From Centroberyx gerrardi (taxonomy: Eukaryota > Chordata > Actinopteri > Beryciformes > Berycidae): DNA of 64,000 nucleotides. The stretch lies in NCBI RefSeq assembly GCF_048128805.1, contig NC_135997.1, forward strand, positions 15,687,616-15,751,615. The letters run 5' to 3'. Numbering within the stretch: the stretch's first letter is position 1; every line of letters starts with the position of its first letter. Below are positions 12,698 through 34,609 of this stretch, in pieces. The notes beneath the pieces are model-generated. The model did not search any database. It worked only from the letters and a program-made list of their open reading frames with translations, and was not told the DNA's origin. Made by a program: the position numbers and the translations under genes.

Positions 12698-15480
12698 GAA
12701 CATCAGGAATTCAGAATTATAAAATGTCTTAAATGTCATTTTTAAAACAGTTTGTTGCTGATTTGTTCTGAGTGTAATATTATTAATTTGCCTTAAATTT
12801 AAGACCCATTCCTGCTCCACATGCCTATGAGATCTTTAAAGTCCCGTCACTCCAAATACAAGTGAACCACTCTGCTAGTAAACTTGTTAGCCTTTTTTAG
12901 GTCCTGGAAATGGCGAGGGGAAAGATGCCTTTATGTTTCTAACCATGTCAACAACTGTCAAATAATCACCCTTGGGGAAAAAAACTCTGTATTTTTGGCT
13001 TTTGTTGGGGCATTTGTATACTCTTGCAAATATATTTCTGTAAACCTGCTGCTATCTATATTAAAAAAATATACTGTAAAGCTTTTGAGCTTTAATTATG
13101 TAATTTTTGGTGTAAAAAACGGCACAAGAATACATTGAGTGCAGGGTGAGGATGAGCGTTGATTCAGAAATTCATCCTCTTAGCATTAATTGTTACCATG
13201 CTAAAATGGCTGCAAAGTTGACAAAACCACCTGCCACAACCAAACGTTCATGACATTTGGCTGATGGCTGGTGGGAGTTTTTCACCCTGATTTAGAGAGT
13301 TAGATTCATATGGGTTAGATTTAACAACATAGCAAGAAATTGTTAATTTGTAAATTTATTATTTATTTAAGTGATGCCATCCACTTCACCACAGCTTGTC
13401 CAGAGCTCTTTCTGGAGGAAAGCCAGAGGTTTTCTGAAATGGAGAATCTCAAAGCAAACAGTTTCATTTTTCATTACATAAACATGTGGAGTCCGGGTTT
13501 GAGTCATGCTGACTTAAAAATTGAGCAACTGATTGAGTTTTAACTACAGCTGCTGAAACAAGACTTCACCCCCTTGACTTTTAACATCTTGCTTTTAGAG
13601 CATTTTAAAGCCCATTTATTTGTGATTTTTATACTTCCCAGCAGGGAAAATCAGTTGTTCTAAAAAATTCTGCAAAAATGTAAAACTCTAACTCTAAAAT
13701 CTTTAAAAAGAATTCATTCCTTTAAGCTAAATAATATTTCTTTGTATTATCTTTTGTTAAACAGACATCATCTTTAGACTGTATTTAGAGGTTTTGAAAA
13801 ATATTTTTCTCTCAAAATGGTTTTAATTCTGTCTTCACCAGGTGTTGTGTGGACTTGCCCACAGTGTGGGATATGTGGGAGGGTTTGGATTTATATTGTC
13901 TTTTAACTGTCAGTGACTGCAGTCAGATTTCATCCATAAATGTATAACGTAGAAGAATAAGCATTAAAAAAGGAGATTAAAGAGAGAAAAACCTTTGCCT
14001 TTACCAAAACACAGGATATGATGTAACTATCTCTTGTGCAACTTTGGGAAACACCTAGTGTATGTAGAAATGGATTTTAGAGAGCTGGTATGTCACCTCC
14101 CAGTTTACTTCACTACTGTTTCAGTGAATTAAGCCCATATGGGGCAGCACATGAGCCAAAAAGGTTCCCTAAATAGACAATTATTCAATTGACTTCTCAC
14201 ACTTGTGATAAACAAGATTAGTAGCATAACAATTTCAAGTGAAGTTTTATCCATAATCAATAAAAACACATTTGGGATTTGATCCTGATTTTAGATCACA
14301 GCGTATGCACCTGCACATAATAATCTATTTCTTCACCTTACCTGAGTTTTTACATTTCTAAGACTTATTTGTACAAATATAGCTCCACTACTTCCATATA
14401 CCTATAAGAAAGACTTTTCTGTCACATCCTGCCGTATGGATCAGAAATCCTACAGCTCACCTGGGATTTGAAGCTGTGACTCACAACACACAGGTCAAAA
14501 CAGCAGGAGACCAACTGCCTGACTTGACAACTAGGCTACAGTATGTTTGAGTGTCATTATAGACTGGGACTAGATCTTGGCAAAAGCAAAGGAGAAAGTC
14601 AAAGAAACAAGGTGAGCTCAATCTAGCATCACTCTTCAAGCTTGAGTCTACCGAAATGGTTGTGTGTTGAAAGGCAAACTATTTATTTATTGAAACTATT
14701 ATTTGTTTCTTGCTTTTTGAAGAAATGAGCTGTGTCACTTTGTCATCCAGACAGGTGGTGGCTTATTCTGGAAGTTTTTGAAAGACAGGATTTTTGAGTC
14801 TGTTCTACTGGGCACATTCTCTTACTACTGATGTCAAGAGCCTTTTATGTCTTTATACAGTTTATAAAGAGTAGGTTATAACTTCATCTGGTGTATAAGT
14901 AAACCTTGATGTGCAGCCACTGTAGCCATCCTTTTATCTCCCTCTTTGCTTTGTCTCCATTGCAGGGAGACTATAATGACGTTTCCAGATGACAGCCTGA
15001 TGTGCCAGGCTTGCTGCTTCAGCTGCTGCTTTGCTTAAGTATGTCAGAGTGAGGAGGAGTGTCAGAGGTTTACAAAAGATCTACACAGCCACTCTGATCT
15101 GGTTGGCTCATCTTCAGAGAGTCTTTCTACCGTCTTTGTCACTGCTCACAGAGTTCATAATAAAACTGACTTTCCAGAAGAATGTTTTTTTTTTAGTTTT
15201 TTTTTTTACTATAGTAGTTATTGGTAATTTCGACATATGTAATATAAAAGTGACAATAATATCCCCCTGAAAAATGGGATTCAAAATGTTTCTATGAGTA
15301 CTATATGAGATAGTTCTCAGAAGAAACCTATGAAAGTGATCTTGACAGAAGCCTATAAAGTGGATGCTGCCCATGGAACCAGTAGGGTAAGAGGAATAAC
15401 TGACTGTATATCTACAACTACGGTGCAATTGGGAAAAACCCTTTTTTACTGAGGATACACCGATTTAAAGTAGTGGACAA
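12698..15480. other. Intergenic region between nfat5 and kars1
   Basis: AT-rich sequence with scattered short open frames and no recognisable exon or RNA gene. A SINE-like piece lies at 14435-14540. It may include more of the nfat5 3' UTR if a later polyadenylation site is used. Confidence 0.5.
14435..14540 (-). mobile_element. tRNA-derived SINE fragment
   Basis: Read on the minus strand it shows GCCTAGTTGTCAAG (A-box-like) and then AGCTTCAAATCCCAGG (B-box-like, near GGTTCRANNCC) at tRNA-like spacing. No full SINE body is visible. Confidence 0.45.
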
Positions 15481-15539
15481 ACTGGAAGTCACCACGTTTG
15501 ATCATGAAAAATCAACAGTATATGGTAAAGCCTATGCCA

Positions 15540-15744
15540 AAATCGATTAACTCCCGAAGAATCACCAAAGCGCGCACAACAGGACTTTCCTGACTTAACC
15601 GAGCACCGGAACGCCACAAAAGACCTGGCAACACAGCGCCGGTTTACCCATTTCCGACAGTCACCCGAACGCACCATCAAGTTCTCGCGTTCTTTTTGGG
15701 CTGCGTCGCGTCCCCGGCGCATTTCGGAGCGCAGCATCAAGAAG
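15540..15744 (+). promoter_or_regulatory. kars1: kars1 promoter and 5' UTR region
   Basis: A local rise in G+C and CpG (GAACGCC, GGCGCAT, GCTGCGTCGCGTCCCC) directly precedes the start codon, with no TATA box, as expected for a housekeeping CpG-type promoter. The start context AAGAAGATGG is close to the Kozak optimum. The exact transcription start cannot be seen. Confidence 0.5.
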
Positions 15745-25935
<10,191 letters not shown>

Positions 25936-26575
25936 CGGCATGACCTCTGACCCCACCTGCTGACTGATCTCTGCAGGAGTCAACATGGAGTTTTGGGGGC
26001 CTGTACCCCACTGTGGCTGTCAGTGGAGTTTGCTGGTTTTGTGTTTGTTTCTTTTTAATGCCAGCCTGTTAGTAAGGTCTGATCCTTGCAGTCTACCACA
26101 TTAAGGGAATTCAACTTTTCTCAGAATTACATGGGTGAATGGTAACCAACGATGAATGCTTCTTTTTTTTGTATTTCTTACGCACTTGTGATCATATTTA
26201 CTGTGTCCCCCTCATTTGAGTGTAGGGGGACGTTTTAACCCAATCTCTCATCCAGATGGTGAATGGAGAGTACTTGATCAGGAAGTCATGTGTGTTCCGC
26301 TGTTGTATGTAGACCTGGATAAAAAAAGATTTGAATATGCTTTCAAATATTTAAACTAGTTGAGGTGTGCTTGATTCTTACCAGGCACACAAACATCTTA
26401 AAGAGGAGACAAATCACTTGCAAAATAGCAAAAATCAAGCACCCCTGACACTTTTAAGTATTCCAAACATATTCAGCTGTTTTTCCCAGGTCCGCTTGTA
26501 TTCCTTGTATGAGAATTTTCAACATGGAGTGCAGAAATGCAATGTTCCTCTGCCAAGAAATTTAAACAACATAAG

Positions 26576-26581
26576 AATAAA
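26576..26581 (+). terminator. kars1: Polyadenylation signal of kars1 (AATAAA)
   Basis: AATAAA in ATAAGAATAAAGCTG, about 640 bp after the kars1 stop codon, followed by a GT-rich stretch (TGTGGTTTGTTTATTTGTGC) that fits a downstream element. Confidence 0.65.
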
Positions 26582-26609
26582 GCTGATTAAAATTATGTGG
26601 TTTGTTTAT

Positions 26610-27820
26610 TTGTGCGTGCATGTGGTCCCTTGTTACACATACATGAGGGTAAAGAACTGATGAATTAAATGTTTCTAAAGGGCTTAAGATTTACAAGAAA
26701 AGGGAAAGGAAATATTTTTAACCTTTATTTAGAGTTGGCAGTGACTATAGCCAACCTGGATATCTCCAAGAAACATGTGTTGGGTGGTATTTTGGACACA
26801 TTTCAAAAGGTGCAAAGAATGAATGCTATTGTTTCTTTCTGTCATCTGTCTTTCTGTCACCCAGCACATACTGTATGTTAAGCCACTGGGTTCCTTTCAC
26901 CTATCCTTTGAGTAGTTGGTTAGTACTGGTAGTAGTACTGGTTATAACTGCAATGCAATAAAATGGAAGCAATGGAGTCAATTATACACACCATCAGATT
27001 CAGTGATTTGCTGAACATCATCAAAGCCTTAGGCTGGTTTTAAGGATCACTAATTTAAAAAAAAGTCCTCAATTTGGATTACTTTTGGCCATTGTGTTAA
27101 TTTAGCCTTTTGATACATAAACAATTTAAGCCCCTTTACTGTAAACAGGACTTACATTTTGAATAATAAACTACATTAATTAAAAATAATGATACTATAG
27201 ATGTCAATGGAGTTTAAGAAAATTAAAACTGCAAAGCACAACAGAAAGAAGACAGGTCACCACCTCGCCCACCCTCCCACATAGTCAAAAGATCCCCTTT
27301 TATACACTGAGCTGTACAGTAGCCTGTTTTCTTTGTAATTGCAGGACTTCATGATAACGGCGACCTCTAGGTGGACCTAAATACAAATCTGAGGAGTGTT
27401 GGGCACAAACTGACTGTTGCAATGTTTTGGAAAAACCCATGACCTGACCCTAATGTAAAATTGGGTTAGTGGTGCAAAACCATGATTCCTGCCTAACATT
27501 ATCATGGGGTCATGCGTTGTTGATTTAAGCAGATAGTTTGACATTTTCACATATTTATATTTTTATAATTTCATCATTATATTTTTCCTTATCCTCGTCT
27601 CTCTCCCTCCACCATGTTCTCTCCTGAGTTGTGAAAACTGTGGGAGGAAAACATTCTGTTAAATGGAGATTTGCACACAGCAACAACAACAACTGTCCCA
27701 AAGCCCAAACCCATGGGGGAGCAAAAGATGTAGACTCGTGCATTTAATAGTAGGGCACAATGTCAGGTTTTGTCCTGATGCACACAATGACTGGGAATAC
27801 TTGGACCTGAACTCACACTC
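26610..27820. other. Intergenic region between kars1 and gcsh
   Basis: AT-rich sequence in which I recognise no exon, RNA gene or clear mobile element. Short open frames are without features. Confidence 0.5.
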
Positions 27821-27826
27821 TGCACG

Positions 27827-27852
27827 CCCCCCCCCCCCCCCCCCTCCCCCCC
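27827..27852. repeat. Poly-C tract (C18-T-C7) upstream of gcsh
   Basis: Eighteen consecutive C, one T and seven more C lie about 100 bp before the gcsh start codon. On the minus strand this is a long G run able to form a G-quadruplex. Assembly length errors are also common at such tracts. Confidence 0.9.
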
Positions 27853-27948
27853 GCTCTCCACCGGGAGCACGCAAAAAGGGGGATGGTGCGCGTTCCCGTC
27901 GCGGTCAAGTGTATGTGCACTCGGTTTAAGGGTCGACACTCAGTGAAG
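27853..27948 (+). promoter_or_regulatory. gcsh: gcsh promoter and 5' UTR region
   Basis: CpG-bearing sequence (GTGCGCGTTCCCGTCGCGGTC) runs up to the start codon in context AGTGAAGATGG. There is no TATA box. The start site cannot be placed exactly. Confidence 0.45.
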
Positions 27949-30900
27949 ATGGCGATGAGAGTAGCGCTCCGGTGCTTTTCTGCAAACTTTTCCCCCAAAC
28001 TGCCTCAGCTCTCGCAGATAGCACAGACTCCAGCGACTCGGCTGCTGTGGAGGACCGACGCCGCGCGGACACTGAGCACAGCCTCGCCGCTGTCCACAGG
28101 TAAAAACATGGTAACAACGCTGCCCAAATTAGCCTCTACATGCGGGCTGGTCACACATTCCTATCTGCAGTGGGCGAACAAACTCGCGCAGTTTTTTGTC
28201 ACTTTCCCACGGCTCATTCCTGAGCAGCAGCAAAACAGAATAGAGGAGTGGAATTGCAGTTATCAAGTTTATTGTCATTTTAGTTGCAGCTGCCCTAAGA
28301 GCGAAACTTAAGTTGTTACAAAAAATGACATATTATTACAATGTATAATGGAGCAACATTTTTTTTGAATGTCATTGAAATATTTGTATCTACAGTCAGA
28401 CCCTGAGTTCCACATTAGCCTGCTAATTACTGGCCTTAAATAACAAATTGTGCCTTGTTAAACTGCACCCGCTGTCTCGTGCACCACGTAGTAGCTCATT
28501 AAACAGAAGTCACGCATGATCCTGGACATCTGCCATAAGCAGCTGTAGTGATGAATGTCACTATATGGGAAGCAACATTTGAATATTTTTACTATATCCT
28601 ATTTGTAGCTCGCGTGCTGTCTTTATTTTCCCTCATAGACGCAGTCCTATTATGTTTCTAAATGTATCCAGTTTTCGGCTCTGATCGAAGTTAAAATCAA
28701 AACATTTGTCCAGCTCCGCTATAGAAGCAAACGGAGCTTTTTCCAGCAGAGACATTCAGCTCTCGGGACAAAAGGCTCTCTCCTGAGTCAGATAGTCCAG
28801 CCGTGCATCAGCATCTTGCACAGTTCACAATCTGGTTCAAACCTGTATTTTTCTGCATGGTCTGATGCTAACATTGGAAACTGTTGAGGCATTGCAGTTG
28901 TTCCCCCAGGGTATTGGAAATATGATGGCATTTCGTGTGAGTGGATGAGTCAAAATTGATTTACCCACATATTCATGATCTTTGACTGTTACTTTATGAT
29001 TGTGTGGTGTTATTTTTACAGAACCTTTTGGGGTTAAATAGAAAAAAAATAGAAAGTAGGCTACCTAACAGTTTTGCCAGCTGGTATATGTCAAATCTTT
29101 GATGCTCAATATGTCAGAACTGCACTCCTCCTACAACCTTATTAATCCCAAACTTAAATAAGTAAATTAAAGGTTTTGCATTTTTAAGAAATGAGCTGTC
29201 TATTCTGTTAACTCTGAATGTGGTGCTGTTTTCATCTCAAGCGGAGTGACATGTTATGCATGTAAGGATTTCCCTGTAGTTACTGAAGTTTAATGTCAAA
29301 TGGATTTATGGCTTTAGCTCAATACATTTCCAACCTTTCAGAGTTGTTCAGATTGGAAGGCTTTGAAGTGAATGCGGCAAATCCACAATCATGAATAAGG
29401 CCTGTATCTTTACCACCTCCCAGTCTTATAATTGACAGTAGCAGTTGCACAAGTAATAGGCTAATCTTCAGCTCTGGTCCATAGTACACTAAGATGTTCT
29501 TTGGACATGCAAATACAAGAACCAAATGATGTGTGTTGAGACTGCTAAGGTTTCCCTCTATTTTGCCAGTTTTACTAATGTAGTCCTGTGTAGCTCATGA
29601 GGTCGAGCATGGCACTGGAAATGCCAGGGTTTGGTGTCCAATTCCTGCCAGGGCCACCCATGTTAAAATACATGCAATCTGTAAGGAACATCAGGGGAAA
29701 AAGCATACACTAAATGGCACATGTCCACAGTCTTTTAAATCCAAAACTTCTTACTAATAGGCCATGTATTCTCATCTCCTAGAAAGCTGGCACCCCTAAA
29801 TACAGAAATGTTTAGTTTCCCTTATAATCAAGTAAAACAAGATGAAATTTATCATCAGTCTGTACACTGCAAATGTTGATAAATGTGTATACTCTGATTT
29901 TCTTTTTGGCCATATTTTCAAGTTTGCCAGTTACAAATGTGGTAAACATACATTAATTGATCTGCTGTAAACTAACTGGATCCCTTGTTCTCTCTGCAGC
30001 CCTGAAGTTCACAGATAAGCATGAATGGGTACGAGTAGAGGGTGGAATTGGCACAGTTGGTATCAGCAGTTTTGCTCAGGTAGGTTGTTGGGTCTGTATT
30101 CATATTAATCATTGATTTATGATGCACTTAGGTCAGAGGTTTACTGATGGCAATGTGAAATAGTGATATGCTTAATGCCTGAAGTGTGTGTTAAAGTACT
30201 GCCCTTTGCCCACAACTGCAGGAACTGTAGTATAACAAGCAAATTTACTCTTTTACGACTATTGTTTGAGAAAATCGATTACTACACCATGCTGCAATGG
30301 TGTGCAGAGACTCTCAAGGGAAGGCACTTCTTCACCCATGCTTGCATATATATTTCCGTTAAGCTTTGAGTAAAGGAATGTGTTTTCATCATTACCTTAA
30401 TAACAGCTTTTACAGAAAAGTCAACTTAAGGAAAAATCCACCCTTGGATACTCTTATACTGTTGGATATCATCAGTTTGTGATGTTCAATGCATTCTTGG
30501 AGTTATGTTGTGATGAAGTGTAATTTATGTTTTTTGGTGTATCCACTTTCCCTCAATCTGCCTCGTCTACTTCTACTTAAATTTGTGATTTCCTACGTTT
30601 CCCATAATGCCTTTCAACAACCCCCATAGACCATGCCTGAACTTGTTGCATTCAGTCAAAAGTGGGTTTTTGGACTTCTAAATATAGCTAGGGGTAGGGT
30701 TAGGGTTAGGTGTGAACATTAGGGCATGTCTATGATTGCGGCTGCCCCCATTACTCAAAACACAACATGTCTTGTGGCTGCATTGCATTATGGTCTATTC
30801 AGGCTACTGTCAGTGGAGAAACTTGTTTCTCTTCCTCTACAACAATTATTTCTGCCTATATGATTGTTGAACATTGTTGCAAAATGATGAGTCTAGAAAG

Positions 30901-33900
30901 ACAACCTTGCTCTTTAATTCTGACGGACAGACACCAAAACCTGACGTCTACTCTCTACTGAAAAACTTTCAGCTAATAACTCCATTGTAGTTGCACTGGA
31001 AATATTTCTATATGTTGTCATGTCATACATTTGGCCAGTTATCCATGGGAATAAGAAAAATACACCACCAAACAACAAAATAGACCCAGAAATGCAAGGC
31101 ATATTACTAATAGCTGTTTTTTAACAGTTGGTGTTTTAGGGTGGATTTCTCCATTAAATTGTGAAGAGGTTTGCTGTGTTTCAAAACTTTTTAGACATGA
31201 ATCTTGGAAAGCTGAAAAAGTGCTCAGTTTGCTGACATATTCTGCTTTTGCGTTTTCGGTTAGCAGATCATGCATGTTTCACATGAGTGTCAGTGTACAT
31301 AACCATTATATGCCTTGGCAACATTTGTAATGCAGTGTCTTGATCAGGGCTGTTAAAACAGTGCATATCTAGATCATACAATGTAAAGTCACTGATAAAT
31401 ATTGGATTGCATTGCTTTCCAATTTTTTGCCTCTTTGATTTATATTCATGGTTCCACATGTCCACTTCACTACTTGTTGTGTAAAGTAGGCATGTAGGTC
31501 ATCATCAGTCATCATCAGGTCATTGAGTTTAAGATCTTGCTTAGCCTGCATATTTGAGTCTCAGTTAAGGCCTTCAAATTGCTGGTTTGACATCATTCAG
31601 AAATATAGTTTATTTATAGAAGATAACTTTAAGCATAACTCCGGACATTTTCGACCTGGACCCTATTTTTCCATAATTTTCCATCATACTGATCAAGGGC
31701 GGGATCAACTTGTTGATTCCCCGCCCTTTAATGAGACGTGTCGGTAAAAAGATGTAAATGATCTGAAGTCATGCCTTTCTTGTACAGTTTTGGTGCTACT
31801 GCGGCTGCCTGTCTGCATGCACCACTGTGTAAAGTAGTGCAAAATAACTGGTGAAAGTTTTTAGGTCATGGATAAACTGAAAATTAAAGGTGTACATGTC
31901 TCATTACAGGATGAATATCAATATGTTGAACAAGACATTTTGGGGTTGATGTTTTTTCATTAGTCCTGGTACTCTGGCACACTTAATGGTGCTATTATTT
32001 AGAGAGTCTGTCAATTTAAATGTGTAGGTATATGGACTGATAACAAATTTGCTTTTAAGACCCACATTGATACCTTGACCAAACAAGTGAAAACTAGTTT
32101 AGCACTAGTTACACTACAAATAAAGTAACAATTGTAAGCATTTTTCCATGACAGTCATGGATACAGAAAACACCTCTGATCCCTTCTGTCACCACTTATG
32201 GAGACGACAAATGGTTTGAAGTAGAACAGGGACAGACAGCCATGTGCCATGGAGGGCTGAGAGTCTGCAGGTTTTCATTCCAGCCAAACGCTACAGCAGC
32301 TAATTACACACCTTCAACCAGAGAGGAGGAACTAATCAGTGAAATCACCTGGTGTAGTGACTGGTTGGAATGAAAACCTGCAGACTCTCGTCCATCCCTG
32401 CCGTATAGTGAAGCAATTGTTGAGATTTTGGTCAGAATCGATCAGTATGATGGAAAAAGATGGGAAAATAGGGTCCAGGTCAAAAACTGCTATAAATCCT
32501 TGGTTGAAAAAAATTATAATAGATTTACAATTTGGATTCCATAGATTTTTGAAAATGGAAATATATCTCCATTCAGTTAATTTTGAATTGTTTTTCCTTT
32601 GGTTTTCAAATTCAGACAATTATACTTCAGCCATAGCTTAGGGTACAACTTAATAACACAGGCTCCTGGGCCATACTGTATGTTTGAGCCAACAATCATA
32701 CTGCAATAAATAACAGCTGCCAGTTACCACCTAATATTTTGTCTATTACATTATTCTAAAAGAGAACCTGTTGACCAAGATTATTAGTATACTCCAGCAT
32801 CCACAAGGCTTTAGTGGCAAGGAAAAGGTTATGAATCGGTTTTTTGAATCAAATTATTTGATCATCAGATAAATTCTAATATTGATAAAGAATCAATATA
32901 CAATACATTTGTATTGAAATACCCTTCACAGAATGTGAAACCCTTGTTCATTATAAGGTAATGTCTAATTTAACATTCATACCTCTGGCTAAATGTTTTC
33001 TTTTAAGGGTTTATCACTTCTTGAGTTCTTGACCCAAATTGTTTCAACTTTTGCTTTGATGTGCAATATATAGCTCATATATATGTATATATATATGTAT
33101 ATATATATACATATATATATACACATCTCATAAATTCTTAACAATAGTCAGTTTAAGAATTTATATTACTCTGATGGTCTAGGTCAATGGACTAGGGTTA
33201 GGGTTAGGGCCTTTATGAACATAAACTTTCTCCTCACATCAAAAACCAAGAAAAGAAAAACTGATGTTAAGATTTTCAGATGACCTGAACATGCACCCTT
33301 ATTCCCAAAAAATCCACCTGGGTTTTTTCTTTCCAATTTCCAATTGTTTATGAAGCAGGTCAAGGTTTTATTGAAGCAGGAATTGAGTTATATTCCCATG
33401 TAACATTACTCTCAGCAGATTGTTTGCTTCATTATCACAACAATGTCAAAGCAAAGGCAAGCAGCTAGAAATGTAAAAAAAAAAAAAAGTTTCTCTTCAA
33501 GCTAATGTATTATGACAACAATAGCCCCCTCAGGTATGACGCAAAATGATTATGTATAAGTGCATTTCAGACTGATCATCAGATCGTTGCTTTTGTATGT
33601 TTTTTGGTTTGTTTTTGAATCTGGGGAGTATAAACCAAATGATTTGTTTCATCATTTTAGGAAGCATTAGGTGATGTGGTATACTGTGGTCTCCCTGAAG
33701 TCGGCCAAAAACTTGAACAAATGGGTAAGAGTCACAGACAGGTATTTTTGTCAAGTATTTGAGTCGAGCAGTGAGATAAAATGTACCATTTGTGATTTTC
33801 CCTTTGTGTTTGTGTTGCAGAGGAGTTTGGTGCTTTGGAAAGTGTAAAGGCTGCCAGTGAGCTTTACTCTCCTCTGACAGGGGAAGTGACTGAAATCAAC

Positions 33901-34245
33901 ACAGAGCTGGCAGACAATCCTGGACTTGTGAATAAAGCCTGCTATGAGGAGGGTAAGCACCGCACAGCCGCTGTTAGTGTTCACCAGTACATTTGTCAGT
34001 CATTACCAGGAATCGGTCCCAGCTAATTTGGTGCCATGCTTTCAACATATGGAATGAATTGTAAGAATATATGATCAGACAAAATGACAGGATAGCATGC
34101 CAAAACAGATGTGCATTTTGGCTTTTGTAATGGCAACTCTTATCTTTCAGGATGGCTAATCAAGATGACGATTGAAAACCCTGGAGAACTTGATGGCCTC
34201 ATGGATCAAGCTGGATATGATAAATTTATTAAATCCCTGGAGTAA
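27949..34245 (+). CDS. gcsh: Glycine cleavage system H protein, mitochondrial, complete
   Basis: Lipoyl carrier protein of the mitochondrial glycine cleavage complex; its lipoyl arm shuttles the aminomethyl group between the P, T and L proteins. Exons 27949-28099, 30000-30079, 33661-33724, 33821-33952 and 34151-34245 total 522 nt, 173 residues plus stop, the same length as human GCSH. The first exon (50 codons, [20 protein letters not shown]...) is rich in Arg, Ala, Ser and Leu with few acids, a typical mitochondrial presequence. The mature part starts near [11 protein letters not shown]. The lipoylated lysine is Lys in [15 protein letters not shown] (about residue 108). The C terminus [19 protein letters not shown] also fits. 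All junctions are GT/AG. Introns 1 (1.9 kb) and 2 (3.6 kb) carry mobile-element relics. Confidence 0.97.
29590..29726 (+). mobile_element. tRNA-derived SINE, HpaI-like, in gcsh intron 1
   Basis: A tRNA-like head (TAGCTCATGAGGTCGAGCAT, then a B-box-like TTTGGTGTCCAATTCC) is followed by a body ending CATACACTAAATGGCACATG. This resembles the CTGCTAAATGGCATA tail shared by HpaI-type SINEs of fishes. Family assignment is by memory. Confidence 0.6.
30428..31156. mobile_element. MITE-like element with GGA(A/G)AAATCCACCCT ends in gcsh intron 2
   Basis: The left end AAGGAAAAATCCACCCTTGG is mirrored by AGGGTGGATTTCTCCATT at the right. The element is about 730 bp and non-coding, and it includes a short TTAGGG-like run at 30691-30710. 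Confidence 0.6.
31648..32486. mobile_element. Inverted-repeat DNA element in gcsh intron 2, host of a nested insertion
   Basis: A 47-bp end at 31648-31694 (containing GACCTGGACCCTATTTT and TTCCATCATACTGATC) is repeated in inverse orientation at 32440-32486 with only a few mismatches. The interior is interrupted by the unrelated dispersed repeat at 32061-32405, leaving only about 400 bp of the original element. Confidence 0.7.
32061..32405 (-). mobile_element. Dispersed repeat, copy 2 (nested, gcsh intron 2)
   Basis: On the minus strand it shows the same motif order as the copy at 20388-20702. It begins with a GAGTCTGCAGGTTTTCATTC end and runs through TGTATCCATGACTGTCATGG to TTTTCACTTGTTTGGTCAAG. 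In addition, GAGAGTCTGCAGGTTTTCAT near 32260 and its inverse near 32370-32388 flank a palindromic core of about 130 bp containing GAGGAACTAATCAGTGAAAT. Confidence 0.75.
33078..33124. repeat. (AT)n / (ATGT)n microsatellite
   Basis: Alternating AT with interspersed GT/AC steps, partly palindromic, in gcsh intron 2. Confidence 0.9.
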
Positions 34246-34571
34246 TAAACAAACTTACTATGCTATTTTGTAATGTAATTGCAATCAAAGATTAGTGGGC
34301 AGGGTTACTAATATCTGGTTTGACATTCTTCATCTGTGATATTTATTTTGATACTGGAATTGTGCTATCAAAATAACCAAAATTTTAATGCCTCATTAAC
34401 AACTTTCCTTTAGATGGTTAGGATTTATATAGCCGTGAGACAACCTAAAGGGCTGTTAGTCTCAAGATCTGTCAGCATTATTGGGTCTTGTTTCAGGTGC
34501 TTCTCTCCATTTTAAAAGGTACAGAGATGTGGCAGAAGGTTGGAAAGTGATTGTAAATGTGTGTAATTTTC

Positions 34572-34577
34572 AATAAA
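34572..34577 (+). terminator. gcsh: Polyadenylation signal of gcsh (AATAAA)
   Basis: AATAAA in TTTTCAATAAATTGC, about 330 bp after the stop codon, followed by GT/T-rich sequence (GGTTATGTTTTTTTT). Confidence 0.7.
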
Positions 34578-34609
34578 TTGCATCCTACGGTTTGAGGTTA
34601 TGTTTTTTT

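Noticed and set aside
14966-15038. Exon-like stretch bounded by TTGCAG and AAG|TATG
   Set aside because: No usable GT donor and no protein similarity; not part of nfat5 or kars1.
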